Shown here piece by piece: positions 39,534 to 49,616 of a stretch of DNA of 64,000 bases. The first letter of the stretch is position 1. Every line of letters begins with the position of its first letter. The DNA is from Idiomarina abyssalis. GTDB lineage: Bacteria; Pseudomonadota; Gammaproteobacteria; Enterobacterales; Alteromonadaceae. The notes under the pieces were generated by a model that worked only from the letters and a program-made list of their open reading frames with translations, was not told the DNA's origin and searched no databases. The position numbers were made by a program, and so were the translations under genes. The stretch covers positions 1 through 64,000 of the forward strand of contig NZ_FPBE01000002.1 in assembly GCF_900116625.1 (NCBI RefSeq). Reading direction: 5' to 3'.

Positions 39534-39980
39534 TTATTCGAATACATAAACCGCAACGCCATTTAACCTAGTGTAAGTATCACCACGATTTACACTTGTC
39601 GCATTACCTGTTGCATGTGCGCTACCGCCACTACCTATTGCAGTGGCAGAGCCGTAACTAGTTGTAACGCTTGGTACATCTCGTTCGTCTATTCTTGTGA
39701 GTATCACGCCATTTGCGCCGACCTTTGCCGCTTCTTCTTTTAGCCGTTGAATTGCCTCGTTCACTAAAGTGCTACTCTTTTTAAAGTCATGCCCTGCACT
39801 TGCATAAACAATTGCGATCTCCTCAAAGCCTTCAGGAGCAGATCTATAAATATGCACACCATTAGGAGCTATAGCGGGACGAGCCTTACCGGTAACAACT
39901 GCATTACCGTCTATGACGGTACAACCGGGAATTGTTGTAATCGCGAACACAGCAATAATAAGGGTAAAAATCGTTTTCAT
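39534..39980 (-). CDS. Lipoprotein, function unknown (stress-lipoprotein-like)
   Basis: A 148-residue lipoprotein with signal ending IPGC (Cys20). The middle (EAIQRLKEEAAKVGANGVILTRID) recalls small envelope stress lipoproteins with a DUF4156-like fold, but no firm assignment is made. The C-terminal half is rich in glycine, serine, alanine and threonine. The ATG has AAGGA ahead. It is the first minus-strand gene before greB. Confidence 0.65.
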   Translation of the reverse strand: MKTIFTLIIAVFAITTIPGCTVIDGNAVVTGKARPAIAPNGVHIYRSAPEGFEEIAIVYASAGHDFKKSSTLVNEAIQRLKEEAAKVGANGVILTRIDERDVPSVTTSYGSATAIGSGGSAHATGNATSVNRGDTYTRLNGVAVYVFE

Positions 39981-40213
39981 ATATCTCTTTCCTTATCGAG
40001 AGCTAGCCATATCGCACCTATGATCATTCCCATCTGCCTAACACGGTCACAAAGCATCCAATCAACATTAAACAAGTTAAAACTAAATTACAATAATATA
40101 AGCAATAGCTCATAGTGGTAACTTACACACCCTTACTAATCCGACATTTCCCTCAAACACATAACCCAGTAAAATCCCCTAATCATTCAACGTAGGCATT
40201 AACGAATCAGCGT

Positions 40214-40693
40214 ATGAAAACTAATTTAATTACCCTTGGCGGTTATGAAAAGTTGCAGCAGGAACTCGAGCACCTCTGGCGGGTGGAGCGGCGCGAAACC
40301 GTGGAGAAGGTGTCGTGGGCAGCGAGCCTCGGCGACAGGTCAGAGAACGCGGATTATAAATACAACAAGCAGAAGTTGCGTAAAATTGATGGTCGTATTC
40401 GCTATTTAACCAAGCGTCTGGAGCAGGTGAAGGTTGTGTATTATTCGCCGCAACAGGACGGTAAGGTGTTTTTTGGTGCCTGGGTGGAAATTGAGGACGA
40501 AGACGAGAACATTCGGGCGTTTCAAATTGTCGGCCCGGATGAGATTTATGACCGCAAAGACGCGGTGTCTATTGATTCCCCCATGGCGCGCGCTCTGCTG
40601 AAAAAGCAGGTGGACGATGAGGCGGAGGTAAACACGCCACAGGGTACTAAGACCTGGTTCATTAATAAGATAAGTTACCAACAGCCCGCGTAG
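40214..40693 (+). CDS. greB: Transcript cleavage factor GreB
   Basis: GreB rescues backtracked RNA polymerase by stimulating cleavage of the transcript. The N-terminal coiled coil and GDRSENADY (acidic tip) are present, followed by the FKBP-like C-terminal domain (about 85-157). Length 159 residues is normal. It precedes tex, as in E. coli. Confidence 0.95.
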   Translation: MKTNLITLGGYEKLQQELEHLWRVERRETVEKVSWAASLGDRSENADYKYNKQKLRKIDGRIRYLTKRLEQVKVVYYSPQQDGKVFFGAWVEIEDEDENIRAFQIVGPDEIYDRKDAVSIDSPMARALLKKQVDDEAEVNTPQGTKTWFINKISYQQPA

Positions 40694-40756
40694 TCAATTC
40701 GTGATAGTATTCGTCCCCATTATTTGTCGTAACGTTTTAAAACCAAGAGATGTACT

Positions 40757-43084
40757 ATGAGCCAGATACCGCAATTACTTGCTAATGAACTGAAGGTCGA
40801 CGAGCGTCAGATTGCCGCTGTTATCCAGTTGCTGGACGAAGGCTCGACGGTGCCTTTTATTGCCCGTTACCGTAAAGAGGTAACCGGCGGTTTAGACGAC
40901 ACGCAATTACGTCAGCTGCATCAGCGCCTGAACTACCTGCGCGAGCTGGACGACCGCCGTCAGGTGATACTGAAATCAATTGACGAGCAAGGCAAATTAA
41001 CTGACGAACTGGCTCAGAGTATCAAAACTGCCGATTCGAAAACCGAGCTGGAAGATTTATACCTGCCCTACAAACCTAAGCGCCGCACTAAAGGCCAAAT
41101 TGCTATTGAAGCGGGCATTGAGCCGCTGGCGGATTTACTGTGGAAAGACCCAACGCAGAACCCGGAACAAGCGGCCGCTGACTACGTTGACGCTGACAAG
41201 GGTTTTGCTGACACCAAAGCGGTGTTAGACGGTGCCCGTGCCATTTTAATGGAGCGCTTTGCCGAGCAGGCGGAGTTGTTGAAGCGTTTGCGCTCGCACT
41301 TGTGGCAGAACGCGCACTTAACCAGCACCGTTGCGCCGGGTAAAGAGAAAGAAGGCGCTAAATTCCGCGACTACTTTGAGTTTTCTGAATTGTTTAAAAC
41401 CATTCCCTCGCACCGCACGTTGGCGTTGCTGCGCGGTCGTAATGAAGGCTTTTTGCAGCTTTCTATGGACGCGGACCCGGGCAGTGAAGACAAAACCTCC
41501 GGCTCGCACTGCGAAGTGATGATTGCCGACTTCCTGAACTTTGAGCACAAAGGTCGCGCTGCCGATGACTGGCTGCGTCAGGTTATTCAGTGGACATGGC
41601 GGGTGAAGCTGTCGCTGCACATGGAAACCGAGCTTATGGCTCGTGTGCGTGAGCGCGCCGAGGAAGCCGCCATTCAGGTATTTGCCAGCAATTTAAAAGA
41701 CTTGCTGATGGCGGCGCCAGCCGGTGCAAAAACGACCATGGGGTTAGACCCGGGCGTTCGTACCGGTGTTAAGGTTGCGGTGGTCGACGAAACCGGTAAA
41801 GCGGTTGCCACTAACACGGTCTTCCCGTTCCAACCGCAGAATCAAATGGACAAAGCCATGCGTACGCTGGCGACCTTGTGCAAGCAGTACAAGGTTGAGC
41901 TTATCAGCATTGGTAACGGCACTCACTCGCGCGAGACCGACAAAATGGTCGGCGACATGCTGAAACAGCACAGCGACATTAAAGCCACAAAGGTTATAGT
42001 GAACGAGGCTGGTGCGTCGGTTTACTCAGCGTCTGAGCAGGCGGCGCAGGAATTTCCGGATATGGATGTATCACTGCGTGGCGCGGTGTCTATCGCCCGC
42101 CGCCTGCAGGATCCATTGGCCGAGCTGGTTAAAATTGAACCTAAGTCTATTGGTGTGGGTCAGTATCAGCACGACGTTAGCCAGTCACAACTGGCTCATA
42201 GCCTGGATGCAGTGGTTGAGGACTGTGTAAACGCAGTGGGTGTGGACGCCAACATGGCTTCTGCGGCCTTGCTTCAGCGCGTTTCGGGTTTGTCGAAAAC
42301 ACTGGCGAAAAACATTGTCGATTACCGAGACGCCAACGGTGCCTTTGCTAACCGTAAACAGTTACTTGATGTACCACGCATGGGACCAAAAGCCTTTGAA
42401 CAGGCGGCGGGTTTCCTGCGTATTAACAATGGCGAACAGCCGTTAGATGCCTCATCAGTGCACCCGGAAGCCTATTCGGTAGTAGAACGCATGGCGAAGG
42501 CAAATGACTTGCCGGTGCAGGAGCTTATTGGCAATCATTCATTGGTTAAAAGCCTGAACGCTGCCGACTACACCGACGAGCGCTTTGGTCTACCAACGGT
42601 CACCGACATTTTGTCTGAGCTTGAAAAGCCAGGCCGTGACCCACGCCCTGAATTCAAAACCGCGGAATTCAAAGAAGGTGTTGAGAAAGTCAGCGATCTG
42701 AAACCCGGTATGCAATTAGAGGGTGTTGTGACCAACGTGGCTAACTTTGGTGCCTTTGTCGATGTTGGCGTGCATCAAGACGGTTTGGTTCACATTTCAG
42801 CACTGGCCGACAAGTTTGTCAGCGACCCGCGTGAAGTGGTGAAGGCCGGCGATATTGTGAAAGTAAAAGTGCTGGAAGTAGATATTGAGCGTAAGCGTAT
42901 TGGTTTAACCATGCGTTTAAGCGATGAAGCGCCAGCCAGCACCTCAGCTGACAAGCCTAAAACGAAAGCCGGTAACGGGCCTAAGAAAAAACCTTCGGGG
43001 AACGGTGGTCGTGCGCCGCAACCGCAAAACTCAGCTATGGGCAGCGCATTGGCAGATGCCTTTGCAAAAGCGAAGAAAAATTAA
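40757..43084 (+). CDS. tex: RNA-binding transcription accessory protein Tex
   Basis: A 775-residue Tex (YhgF) protein: N-terminal helical region, YqgF/RuvC-like domain ([19 protein letters not shown], about 330-450), helix-hairpin-helix (about 500-560) and S1 RNA-binding domain (about 648-720, [20 protein letters not shown]), then a lysine-rich tail. Tex binds nucleic acids and affects transcription. Start ATG, 63 bases after greB. Confidence 0.95.
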   Translation: MSQIPQLLANELKVDERQIAAVIQLLDEGSTVPFIARYRKEVTGGLDDTQLRQLHQRLNYLRELDDRRQVILKSIDEQGKLTDELAQSIKTADSKTELEDLYLPYKPKRRTKGQIAIEAGIEPLADLLWKDPTQNPEQAAADYVDADKGFADTKAVLDGARAILMERFAEQAELLKRLRSHLWQNAHLTSTVAPGKEKEGAKFRDYFEFSELFKTIPSHRTLALLRGRNEGFLQLSMDADPGSEDKTSGSHCEVMIADFLNFEHKGRAADDWLRQVIQWTWRVKLSLHMETELMARVRERAEEAAIQVFASNLKDLLMAAPAGAKTTMGLDPGVRTGVKVAVVDETGKAVATNTVFPFQPQNQMDKAMRTLATLCKQYKVELISIGNGTHSRETDKMVGDMLKQHSDIKATKVIVNEAGASVYSASEQAAQEFPDMDVSLRGAVSIARRLQDPLAELVKIEPKSIGVGQYQHDVSQSQLAHSLDAVVEDCVNAVGVDANMASAALLQRVSGLSKTLAKNIVDYRDANGAFANRKQLLDVPRMGPKAFEQAAGFLRINNGEQPLDASSVHPEAYSVVERMAKANDLPVQELIGNHSLVKSLNAADYTDERFGLPTVTDILSELEKPGRDPRPEFKTAEFKEGVEKVSDLKPGMQLEGVVTNVANFGAFVDVGVHQDGLVHISALADKFVSDPREVVKAGDIVKVKVLEVDIERKRIGLTMRLSDEAPASTSADKPKTKAGNGPKKKPSGNGGRAPQPQNSAMGSALADAFAKAKKN

Positions 43085-43101
43085 AACGGGATAGAGAGGC
43101 G

Positions 43102-43941
43102 TTAAGCAGTAGCGCTGAATGAGTCCACGGATGGACGAACACGCTTATCGTAGAAAGAGGCAATCATCTCGCCACGCTCCGGCGATGACAGAGTCTTTTT
43201 GCCCTGTTCGGCAGGTGCTGCAGCATCGACGCCATTTGACTGGCTATCAGCTTCGCCTTTATCTGCACCTTCCAGACTTTTGTTAAACGGCGCATTAATA
43301 CTAATGTCCGGGTTTGGCTCTTCGCCCTCTTCACCATCCTGGCCGGACTCAATTTGCATCTGAGCTAACTCAGCCCGCGCCTGAGTTGCTTTATTGGTTG
43401 CTTCAGACGCTATTGCTCTGTCTGCCGGTGAAGGTTGCGCCGGTGCCATAGCTGCACGACGAACCACCTGCATTTTCTGGATAGTGGCTTGTGGGTCACC
43501 ATTAACCGGGCTAACGTCTATCTGAACTTCACCGCCAACAGCATAAGACTTGCCATCGGGTCCTCGCTCATATTCGTACGAAGGTGAGCTGGCATACTGA
43601 CCACCAACGGCAGCGTGAGCCTGTTCGTGCACACGAACTTCCTGGTCACGGCTTTTCAGTTCATCGACTTTCTCAATTTCTTCTTCACTGAGTTTTTGCT
43701 GATTTTTTTCAGCTTCATCGGTAACTTCCTTGCTGGCTTTGTCGGTGGCTGTTTTGTCGTCACCTTTGCCATCACTCTTGCCGCCGGCTTTTCGGTCGGC
43801 CTGAGTATTCGGTTTATTACTGGATTGGTCAGATTTGGCAGGTTCTTTCACCAATGGCCGCTCGAAATTATCCCTGTTCATCGACTCCGCAGGTGGAGCC
43901 GACGTTACAGGAATAGGCGGTAACGCTGGTGAGATATTCAT
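43102..43941 (-). CDS. SprA-like predicted metalloprotease (PF12118-like)
   Basis: A 279-residue protein. A disordered charged N-terminus (1-90) precedes a region with HEQAHAAVGG (HExxH at 105-109), then YERGPDGKSYAVGGEVQID and later RRAAMAPAQPSPADRAIA, the pattern of the SprA-related putative metalloprotease family. No signal peptide is seen. Activity is unproven in general. It is 9 bases from the next gene upstream and probably co-transcribed with it. Confidence 0.8.
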   Translation of the reverse strand: MNISPALPPIPVTSAPPAESMNRDNFERPLVKEPAKSDQSSNKPNTQADRKAGGKSDGKGDDKTATDKASKEVTDEAEKNQQKLSEEEIEKVDELKSRDQEVRVHEQAHAAVGGQYASSPSYEYERGPDGKSYAVGGEVQIDVSPVNGDPQATIQKMQVVRRAAMAPAQPSPADRAIASEATNKATQARAELAQMQIESGQDGEEGEEPNPDISINAPFNKSLEGADKGEADSQSNGVDAAAPAEQGKKTLSSPERGEMIASFYDKRVRPSVDSFSATA

Positions 43942-43950
43942 GTTAGAACA

Positions 43951-44268
43951 TTAAGCGTTGGTATCGATCATTGTGCCCAACACTTCGTCAGCAGTTTCTA
44001 CTGTACGAGTGTTTGCTTCAAAATTGGTCTGCCCCTGATTCAGAGAAACAAGAGAGTCCGTTGTGCTTGTAGCCGTTACGCTTTGGCTCGTTTCAGATGC
44101 GGATTCTGTCGCTGTCTGAGCACCATTAACATTGGCATTGTCCTGCTGCTGAACGTCATTGCGCCCAGATGCAGAAGCTGAAGCAATTTCCTGGCTAGCC
44201 TGAGAAACTTGCTGGTTTGCACGTTGCATACCTTGCAAGCCTGAGTTCATTGCTGCACCAATTTCCAT
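43951..44268 (-). CDS. Small protein with flagellar-rod-like C-terminus
   Basis: A 105-residue, Gln/Ser/Ala/Thr-rich protein. Its C-terminal segment (LVSLNQGQTNFEANTRTVETADEVLGTMID) resembles the C-terminal helix of flagellar rod and hook proteins (Flg_bbr_C). The N-terminus has MNSGLQGMQRANQQV. ATG at 44266-44268 with AGGAG 6 bases ahead is preferred over a GTG two codons earlier. It may be a small structural or export partner of the SprA-like protein (inference). Confidence 0.6.
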   Translation of the reverse strand: MEIGAAMNSGLQGMQRANQQVSQASQEIASASASGRNDVQQQDNANVNGAQTATESASETSQSVTATSTTDSLVSLNQGQTNFEANTRTVETADEVLGTMIDTNA

Positions 44269-44384
44269 AGTCACTCCTAATCACGCGCTGCGCGTGTTAC
44301 TGCGAATGTACTTGTCAGTATCGGTCATATTTTAAACATTTTCAAGTACTGACAAGTACCGTTCATCGCAATTTTCAGCCGGCT

Positions 44385-45524
44385 TTATGCGTGTTGTTGA
44401 ATCTGGTTCAGCAAGGCTTTCCATGAGCGTTTCTGCACTTCTAAGGCTTCTTTCATTTCATCGACCTGCTTTTTCAGCACGTCAATATCATGGTTCACAT
44501 GCTCTTTTAACGCTTTAGTTTTCGTGTCCAAAAGCTTTTTACGAGCCTGATAGTAAGCCTTCAAATGCTGACCCATTTGATCATAGTGCTCCTGAGCCCT
44601 TTCAAACAGCGAATCCGGTGCTGCTTTAGCTTTCTGCTGAGCGCGTTTTAACTGCATTTGCAGTTTCGCCCGCTCTACCTGATACGGCGAGCTACGCTTT
44701 AAGTTTTTCGCCAGACCCAGCCATTTACTGGCAACAATGAGCCATTTGGTCGGGTCAAAATGCCACCAGCGAATGCCGTTACGATAGTCCGCAGCAAAAA
44801 TGTGGTGATAATTATGGTAGCCCTCGCCAAAGGTTAAAAAAGCCAGCACGCCGTTGTCGCGTGCCGTATTTTTGTCGGTATAAGGTTGTTTACCCCAAAT
44901 GTGCGCCAGCGAGTTAATAAAGAAGGTAGTGTGATGGTTCAGCACCAGGCGCAGTACGCCGATAACCAGTAACCCGGCCCATACGTCGCCCAGCATAAAG
45001 CCAGCGGCAATTGGCCAACCAAAGTTCACAAATAAGGTCAGCGGCAGGTAATACTTGTGCTGCCACATAACAATTGGGTCTTTCTGTAAGTCCTGAACAT
45101 TGTCGTAGTCGGTATAACGACTGGCCTGATATTCACGGATCATCCAGCCTATGTGCGAGTACCAGAACCCTCGCTTAGCGGAATACGGGTCTTTGTCGTT
45201 GTCATCAACATGTTTGTGATGTTCACGGTGATCAGAAGACCAGTGAAGCGCACTGTTTTGCAGTGCGACAGCACCACCAATAGCAAAAATAAAGCGAATT
45301 ACGGGGTTGGCATCGTAAGTACGGTGCGCCCATAAGCGGTGGTAGCCCGCGGTAATCGATAGCCCGGCGAAACACGCCGTGCCTAACATAACCCACCAAA
45401 ATGCGGCGCCAATACCTACGCTGTACGCGTATAAAGGCACGCCAACAAGGGCGACGATAAAAGTAATGGCAAAAACTAAGGTGTTTAACCAGATAATGGG
45501 GGGCTTTTCAGAAATCTGTTGCAT
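44385..45524 (-). CDS. Fatty acid desaturase (acyl-CoA delta-9 type)
   Basis: A membrane di-iron desaturase of 379 residues. His boxes: HRLWAHR (62-68), HREHHKHVDD (about 99-108) and HNYHH (about 237). Membrane segments lie at about 12-55, 75-92 and 160-195. The C-terminal 110 residues form a long charged helix not needed for the core enzyme. It is divergent from fabR and has a FabR-type operator in front. Confidence 0.94.
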   Translation of the reverse strand: MQQISEKPPIIWLNTLVFAITFIVALVGVPLYAYSVGIGAAFWWVMLGTACFAGLSITAGYHRLWAHRTYDANPVIRFIFAIGGAVALQNSALHWSSDHREHHKHVDDNDKDPYSAKRGFWYSHIGWMIREYQASRYTDYDNVQDLQKDPIVMWQHKYYLPLTLFVNFGWPIAAGFMLGDVWAGLLVIGVLRLVLNHHTTFFINSLAHIWGKQPYTDKNTARDNGVLAFLTFGEGYHNYHHIFAADYRNGIRWWHFDPTKWLIVASKWLGLAKNLKRSSPYQVERAKLQMQLKRAQQKAKAAPDSLFERAQEHYDQMGQHLKAYYQARKKLLDTKTKALKEHVNHDIDVLKKQVDEMKEALEVQKRSWKALLNQIQQHA

Positions 45525-45566
45525 GCATATAACCTAAAACAATCAAATAAAGGCAGGTGACAAAAC

Positions 45567-45584
45567 AGCGTACACCTGTTCGCT
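45567..45584. promoter_or_regulatory. FabR operator
   Basis: The 18-base AGCGTACACCTGTTCGCT is an inverted repeat (AGCG/CGCT with ACA/TGT inside) that matches the FabR operator pattern known for fabA/fabB. It lies in the shared control region of the desaturase (43 bases from its start) and fabR. FabR would repress unsaturated fatty acid synthesis when acyl-ACP or acyl-CoA levels signal sufficiency. Confidence 0.8.
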
Positions 45585-45677
45585 GAATGTACGTGTTTCT
45601 CGGTCAAATTACAAGCGGTAAAAGTGTAAAAAGCTGTGTTATCATTCTTTACACACACGCATAAATAAACGAACACT

Positions 45678-46298
45678 ATGGCCGGAATTCGCGCAAAGCA
45701 GAAAGAGAAAACCCGACAGGCGTTAATTAACGCGGCAATGAACCAATTAAGCGCCGAAAACGGGTTCTCCAGCTTAAGCTTACGCGAAGTGGCACGCGAA
45801 GCCGGTATTGCCCCTACGTCTTTCTACAGACACTTTCGTGACATGGATGAGTTAGGACTCACTTTGGTTGATGAGTGCGGTCTGGCATTACGTCAGTTGC
45901 TTCGTCAGGCGCGCCAGAGAATCGAGTCCGGCGGTTCTATTATTAGAGTATCCATTGAAACCTTTATGCAATTTGTGGCGGACAATACGGCGACCTTCCG
46001 GCTGTTGTTGCAGGAACGTTCCGGCCGCTCGCGCAGTTTCCGTTTAGCCGTAGTGCGCGAAATTGATCACTTTAAAGCAGAGCTGGAGGACTACTTAGTA
46101 AATGAGCAGTCCTTTACCCGAGAGCTGGCCGAACTGCAATCCGATACCATAGCTAAAATTGTATTCAGCGCCGGGGCCGACTGCTTCGATGTTGATGAAG
46201 AAGAACGCGAAATTATTACCGAGAAAACAATTCAGCAAGTTCGCCTGGTTGCCAGAGGCGCCGAAGCGACTCGCCGATTATTAAAACGAGAGTCATAG
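45678..46298 (+). CDS. fabR: TetR-family repressor of unsaturated fatty acid synthesis FabR
   Basis: A 206-residue TetR regulator with a helix-turn-helix ([19 protein letters not shown], about 38-56) and the ligand domain motif [15 protein letters not shown] found in FabR. Divergent from the desaturase, with an operator between them. Confidence 0.9.
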   Translation: MAGIRAKQKEKTRQALINAAMNQLSAENGFSSLSLREVAREAGIAPTSFYRHFRDMDELGLTLVDECGLALRQLLRQARQRIESGGSIIRVSIETFMQFVADNTATFRLLLQERSGRSRSFRLAVVREIDHFKAELEDYLVNEQSFTRELAELQSDTIAKIVFSAGADCFDVDEEEREIITEKTIQQVRLVARGAEATRRLLKRES

Positions 46299-46336
46299 AA
46301 AAACAACTTTAAACAGACAGAACACTGGAGACTTAT

Positions 46337-48355
46337 ATGCTTTTACGTGCTGTAAGCGGTATGGCATTAGCAGTTTGGGCGGTTAATTTAGACGCCCGCG
46401 AAATGTCGCTAATAGATACCGTAACCACCAAAGCCATTCGTTCAGCTCAATTATCGCCGGATGGGCAATTCACGGCTGTTATCCGCTCTACGCCTCGTAC
46501 TCCGTACGAAGACGACGACGGTTCCAGCTACCGTGAGTTAGTACTTATTAACGCCGAAGGCGAAGAAACTTCTTACCTGAGCAAAGATAAAAAGTTCAGC
46601 CGGGTCAGTTTTGGGCCACAAAGTGAGTACCTGTACTTTACCGCTAAAGAAGAAGGTGACGAGTACCAGGAGTTATATCGCATGCCAGTACGCGGCGGCG
46701 GTGTTCAGTCAGTCTTTGAATTTGAAGGTAACATTGGTAGCTACGCACTGAGCGATGACGGTGAGCAACTGGTCTTTTTATCTTCAGGCGCAAAAGACAG
46801 TGACAAGAAAAAGCTTTCGAAAAAGGGCTTTAAAGCTGAAGTGTACGAAGAAGATTTAACCTACACCCAGGTTTACCATGTTTCTCTGGGTAACGAAGAG
46901 GCAGAAGCCAAAGCGGTTACCGCCGAAGACCAGCACGCGCTTTCGGTTAGCTTCCACCCGAATAACGAACAGTTACTGGTTCGTACCGCACCAACTTCGC
47001 TGATTGACGACAACTACATGAGCAGTCAGTACCACTTAATGGGTCTGGATGGTGAAGTTGTTACTTCGTTCGAAAGCGAAGGCAAACTGGGACGCGCTGA
47101 ATTTTCACCAGATGGTCGTTATCTGGCTATGATCCGCGCGGCGGACTACAACGACCCGTCTGCCGGCACTTTATTTGTTTATGACACCCGCGAGCAAGAA
47201 CACCGTAATGTTCTGCCGGACTACAAAGGCTCTATCAAGGACTTTAGCTGGCGGACGGATGAAGAAATTGTCTGGTTAGGCCATCGCGGCACGGAGTCAG
47301 AAGTTCAGGCGTTGACGCTTAAATTCCTGGAAAGCCGTAGCCTGTTAGAAACTGGCGAAGCCATTTTCACCAGCCTGGACGGCGAAGCGGGCAAATCAGA
47401 ATTTGTGCTGACGGGTCATCGCCCCAGCCATCCAAACGAAGCCTTTAAGTACAGCAATGGCCGTCTGGAGCGTTTAACGGATTCCAACCCCTGGTTGGCA
47501 GATATTGAAATGCCGCGTCAGGAAACCATGACCTACGAAGCTCGTGACGGGCTGAAACTGGAAGGCATTGTGGTTTATCCGACAGACTACGAAGAAGGCA
47601 AACGCTATCCGTTAATGATGGTGATTCACGGTGGTCCTGAGTCGCACTACAGCAACGGCTGGTTAGACCGTTATGGTTCGCCGGTTAAGCACGCTGCCGC
47701 CAAAGGTTATGCGCTGTTCTTCCCGAACTACCGCGGCAGCACCGGGCGCGGAGTTGAGTTCTCTAAACTGGGTCAGAACGACTACGCAGGTAAAGAGTTC
47801 GATGACATTGTCGATGCTAAAAAACACCTCGTTGATATCGGCCTGGCGGATGAGTCAAGCGTCGGTATTACCGGCGGTTCTTATGGCGGCTTTGCATCAG
47901 CCTGGGGCGCAACGGCACAGACCGAGCACTTTGCTGCCAGCGTCATGTTTGTCGGTATCAGCAACAACTTATCTAAGTTTGGTACCACTGACATTGCGAA
48001 AGAAATGCACGCGGTACACGCGCGCAGCTACCCATGGGACAAGTGGGAATGGTACTTAGAGCGCAGCCCAATTTTCCACGCAGAAAAGGCGCGCACGCCA
48101 ATTCTTATCATGCACGGTAAAGAAGACACCCGTGTACACCCTTCTCAGTCAATGGAGCTTTACCGTTATCTGAAGACTCACGGTAACGTGCCGGTTCGCT
48201 TAGTGCTTTACCCCGGCGAAGGCCACGGTAACCGTAAAGTTGCAGCACAGCTCGACTACAGCATGCGCCTAATGCGCTGGATGGATAGCTTCCTGGTTGA
48301 GAAAGCCGAAGAGAAACCATCGTTTGAGCTGCCACACGCTGAGCAGTTGAAGTAA
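46337..48355 (+). CDS. Exported S9 family prolyl-oligopeptidase-type peptidase
   Basis: A 672-residue serine peptidase: signal peptide (1-21), beta-propeller (about 30-400) and alpha/beta-hydrolase domain (about 410-660). Nucleophile Ser515 lies in GGSYGG; Asp in HGKEDTRVH and His in PGEGHGN complete the triad. It likely cuts peptides in the periplasm. The ATG has GGAG ahead. A strong terminator follows. Confidence 0.92.
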   Translation: MLLRAVSGMALAVWAVNLDAREMSLIDTVTTKAIRSAQLSPDGQFTAVIRSTPRTPYEDDDGSSYRELVLINAEGEETSYLSKDKKFSRVSFGPQSEYLYFTAKEEGDEYQELYRMPVRGGGVQSVFEFEGNIGSYALSDDGEQLVFLSSGAKDSDKKKLSKKGFKAEVYEEDLTYTQVYHVSLGNEEAEAKAVTAEDQHALSVSFHPNNEQLLVRTAPTSLIDDNYMSSQYHLMGLDGEVVTSFESEGKLGRAEFSPDGRYLAMIRAADYNDPSAGTLFVYDTREQEHRNVLPDYKGSIKDFSWRTDEEIVWLGHRGTESEVQALTLKFLESRSLLETGEAIFTSLDGEAGKSEFVLTGHRPSHPNEAFKYSNGRLERLTDSNPWLADIEMPRQETMTYEARDGLKLEGIVVYPTDYEEGKRYPLMMVIHGGPESHYSNGWLDRYGSPVKHAAAKGYALFFPNYRGSTGRGVEFSKLGQNDYAGKEFDDIVDAKKHLVDIGLADESSVGITGGSYGGFASAWGATAQTEHFAASVMFVGISNNLSKFGTTDIAKEMHAVHARSYPWDKWEWYLERSPIFHAEKARTPILIMHGKEDTRVHPSQSMELYRYLKTHGNVPVRLVLYPGEGHGNRKVAAQLDYSMRLMRWMDSFLVEKAEEKPSFELPHAEQLK

Positions 48356-48370
48356 GAATACCTCTAATAA

Positions 48371-48404
48371 AAAGCCGGGAGCTGTGAAGCGTCCCGGCTT
48401 TTTT
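48371..48404 (+). terminator. Rho-independent terminator after the S9 peptidase gene
   Basis: AAAGCCGGGA (371-380) pairs with TCCCGGCTTT (392-401) around an 11-base loop, and the stem is followed by a T run. It lies 16 bases after the stop codon. Confidence 0.9.
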
Positions 48405-48419
48405 GTTCCTTCAACTTTT

Positions 48420-49616
48420 TTATTTACCGGCGACAGCTCGCCAAATTTCTTTCCAGCCTGGTTCTTTACCATAGTACTGAATGCCCATGGCGAATAAACG
48501 CCCGGCAACACTACGCATCCAGTAAACGAAGGCCGCCAGCAATACCAGGCTCAGCAACCACTCCCATACTGCAACGTCAGTTTGCAGCAAGCGCGCAGGC
48601 ATCATTGCGAATGAACTGATCGGAATAATGCTCATCACCGTTGCGATAGTGGAGTCTGGCTCACCAATCACACTGAAGCTTAAAAACACCGGCAACAGCG
48701 GTACCAGCATTACGGTACTGCGGGACGAGTGATTCGGGTCATCAATGGTTGCCGAAAAGCCAGCCAGCATGGCGTTGATTAAAACTGTTCCCAGCACCAC
48801 AAAGATAATACTGAGCAGAGTCGTTCCCACGCCCCAATCCAGGCCCGAACCACCGTCTTCTGAAAAGGCGGCAATCACCATGCTCACGCCCAGAATCATT
48901 AATCCAATAAAGGTCATGGATTTAATACTGTGCAGCGTAATACCTATGATTTTTCCGTCCATCCACTGCGTAGGCGTCACAATCGTCAGCAACTGTTCCG
49001 TCACACGTTGCTGCTTCTCGGCAGTAATCGACATCATCATCAATCCAAAACCGGTGAAAACGCCGACCATGATCACCATCAGTAACATGGTGGCGGAAGC
49101 GTCGCTGGCATCGTCTATCGAAGCGTCTTCGCTTTCTTCAATAGCAAAGGTTATGTCGGGTTTCTCATTAATGACTGTGCGCTCTTCCGGCGTCAGTGAC
49201 AGTTGTTGAATACGAAGAGTCTGCAACTGCTCCTGCAGCTCGCTGCGTAACTCCTGCTGCCAGCTTTGTGACTTCTTCACCCAAACCTTAGCGGTTAGCT
49301 CGGGTGTAATCACAATCAAGGTATCTAAGTCTTCTGGTAGCTGCGTTTGCCACTTTTCCACTTCCATGGTGCCGGCGCTACGAAGGGTTAAGTCTTTTGG
49401 TGCCTTGAATTCCCACGCCTGCGGCTTACCTTCCTGATAGAAAATAGCGCCCTGGTATTCATCGGAAAAAATTTGGGTAATAGCTCCCCAACCAGCACTC
49501 ACCGCAAAAATCACCACTAAAAGCGCAATGGAAAACAGCTCCTGCTTCCACTTAAAAAAGCGTTTGAATTCCCACCAGGCAATAGCTTTTAACTGTTGTA
49601 AGTAACTGACTTTCAT
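48420..49616 (-). CDS. ABC-2 type transporter permease (NatB-like)
   Basis: A 398-residue membrane protein: one helix (about 25-48), a large extracytoplasmic region (about 50-175) and a cluster of five to six helices (about 176-375). It matches ABC2_membrane_3/NatB-type exporters. The substrate is unknown. Its start overlaps the ATPase stop (ATGA). Confidence 0.88.
   Translation of the reverse strand: MKVSYLQQLKAIAWWEFKRFFKWKQELFSIALLVVIFAVSAGWGAITQIFSDEYQGAIFYQEGKPQAWEFKAPKDLTLRSAGTMEVEKWQTQLPEDLDTLIVITPELTAKVWVKKSQSWQQELRSELQEQLQTLRIQQLSLTPEERTVINEKPDITFAIEESEDASIDDASDASATMLLMVIMVGVFTGFGLMMMSITAEKQQRVTEQLLTIVTPTQWMDGKIIGITLHSIKSMTFIGLMILGVSMVIAAFSEDGGSGLDWGVGTTLLSIIFVVLGTVLINAMLAGFSATIDDPNHSSRSTVMLVPLLPVFLSFSVIGEPDSTIATVMSIIPISSFAMMPARLLQTDVAVWEWLLSLVLLAAFVYWMRSVAGRLFAMGIQYYGKEPGWKEIWRAVAGK

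Noticed and set aside
40036..40042. GTTAGGC core-like heptamer upstream of the first cassette-like gene, a possible attI or attC edge
   Set aside because: The core matches well, but I could not find a pairing partner or folded arms upstream; a single 7-base match is too weak.
37282..40213. Integron integrase gene
   Set aside because: No tyrosine recombinase is encoded on either strand here or elsewhere in the window.
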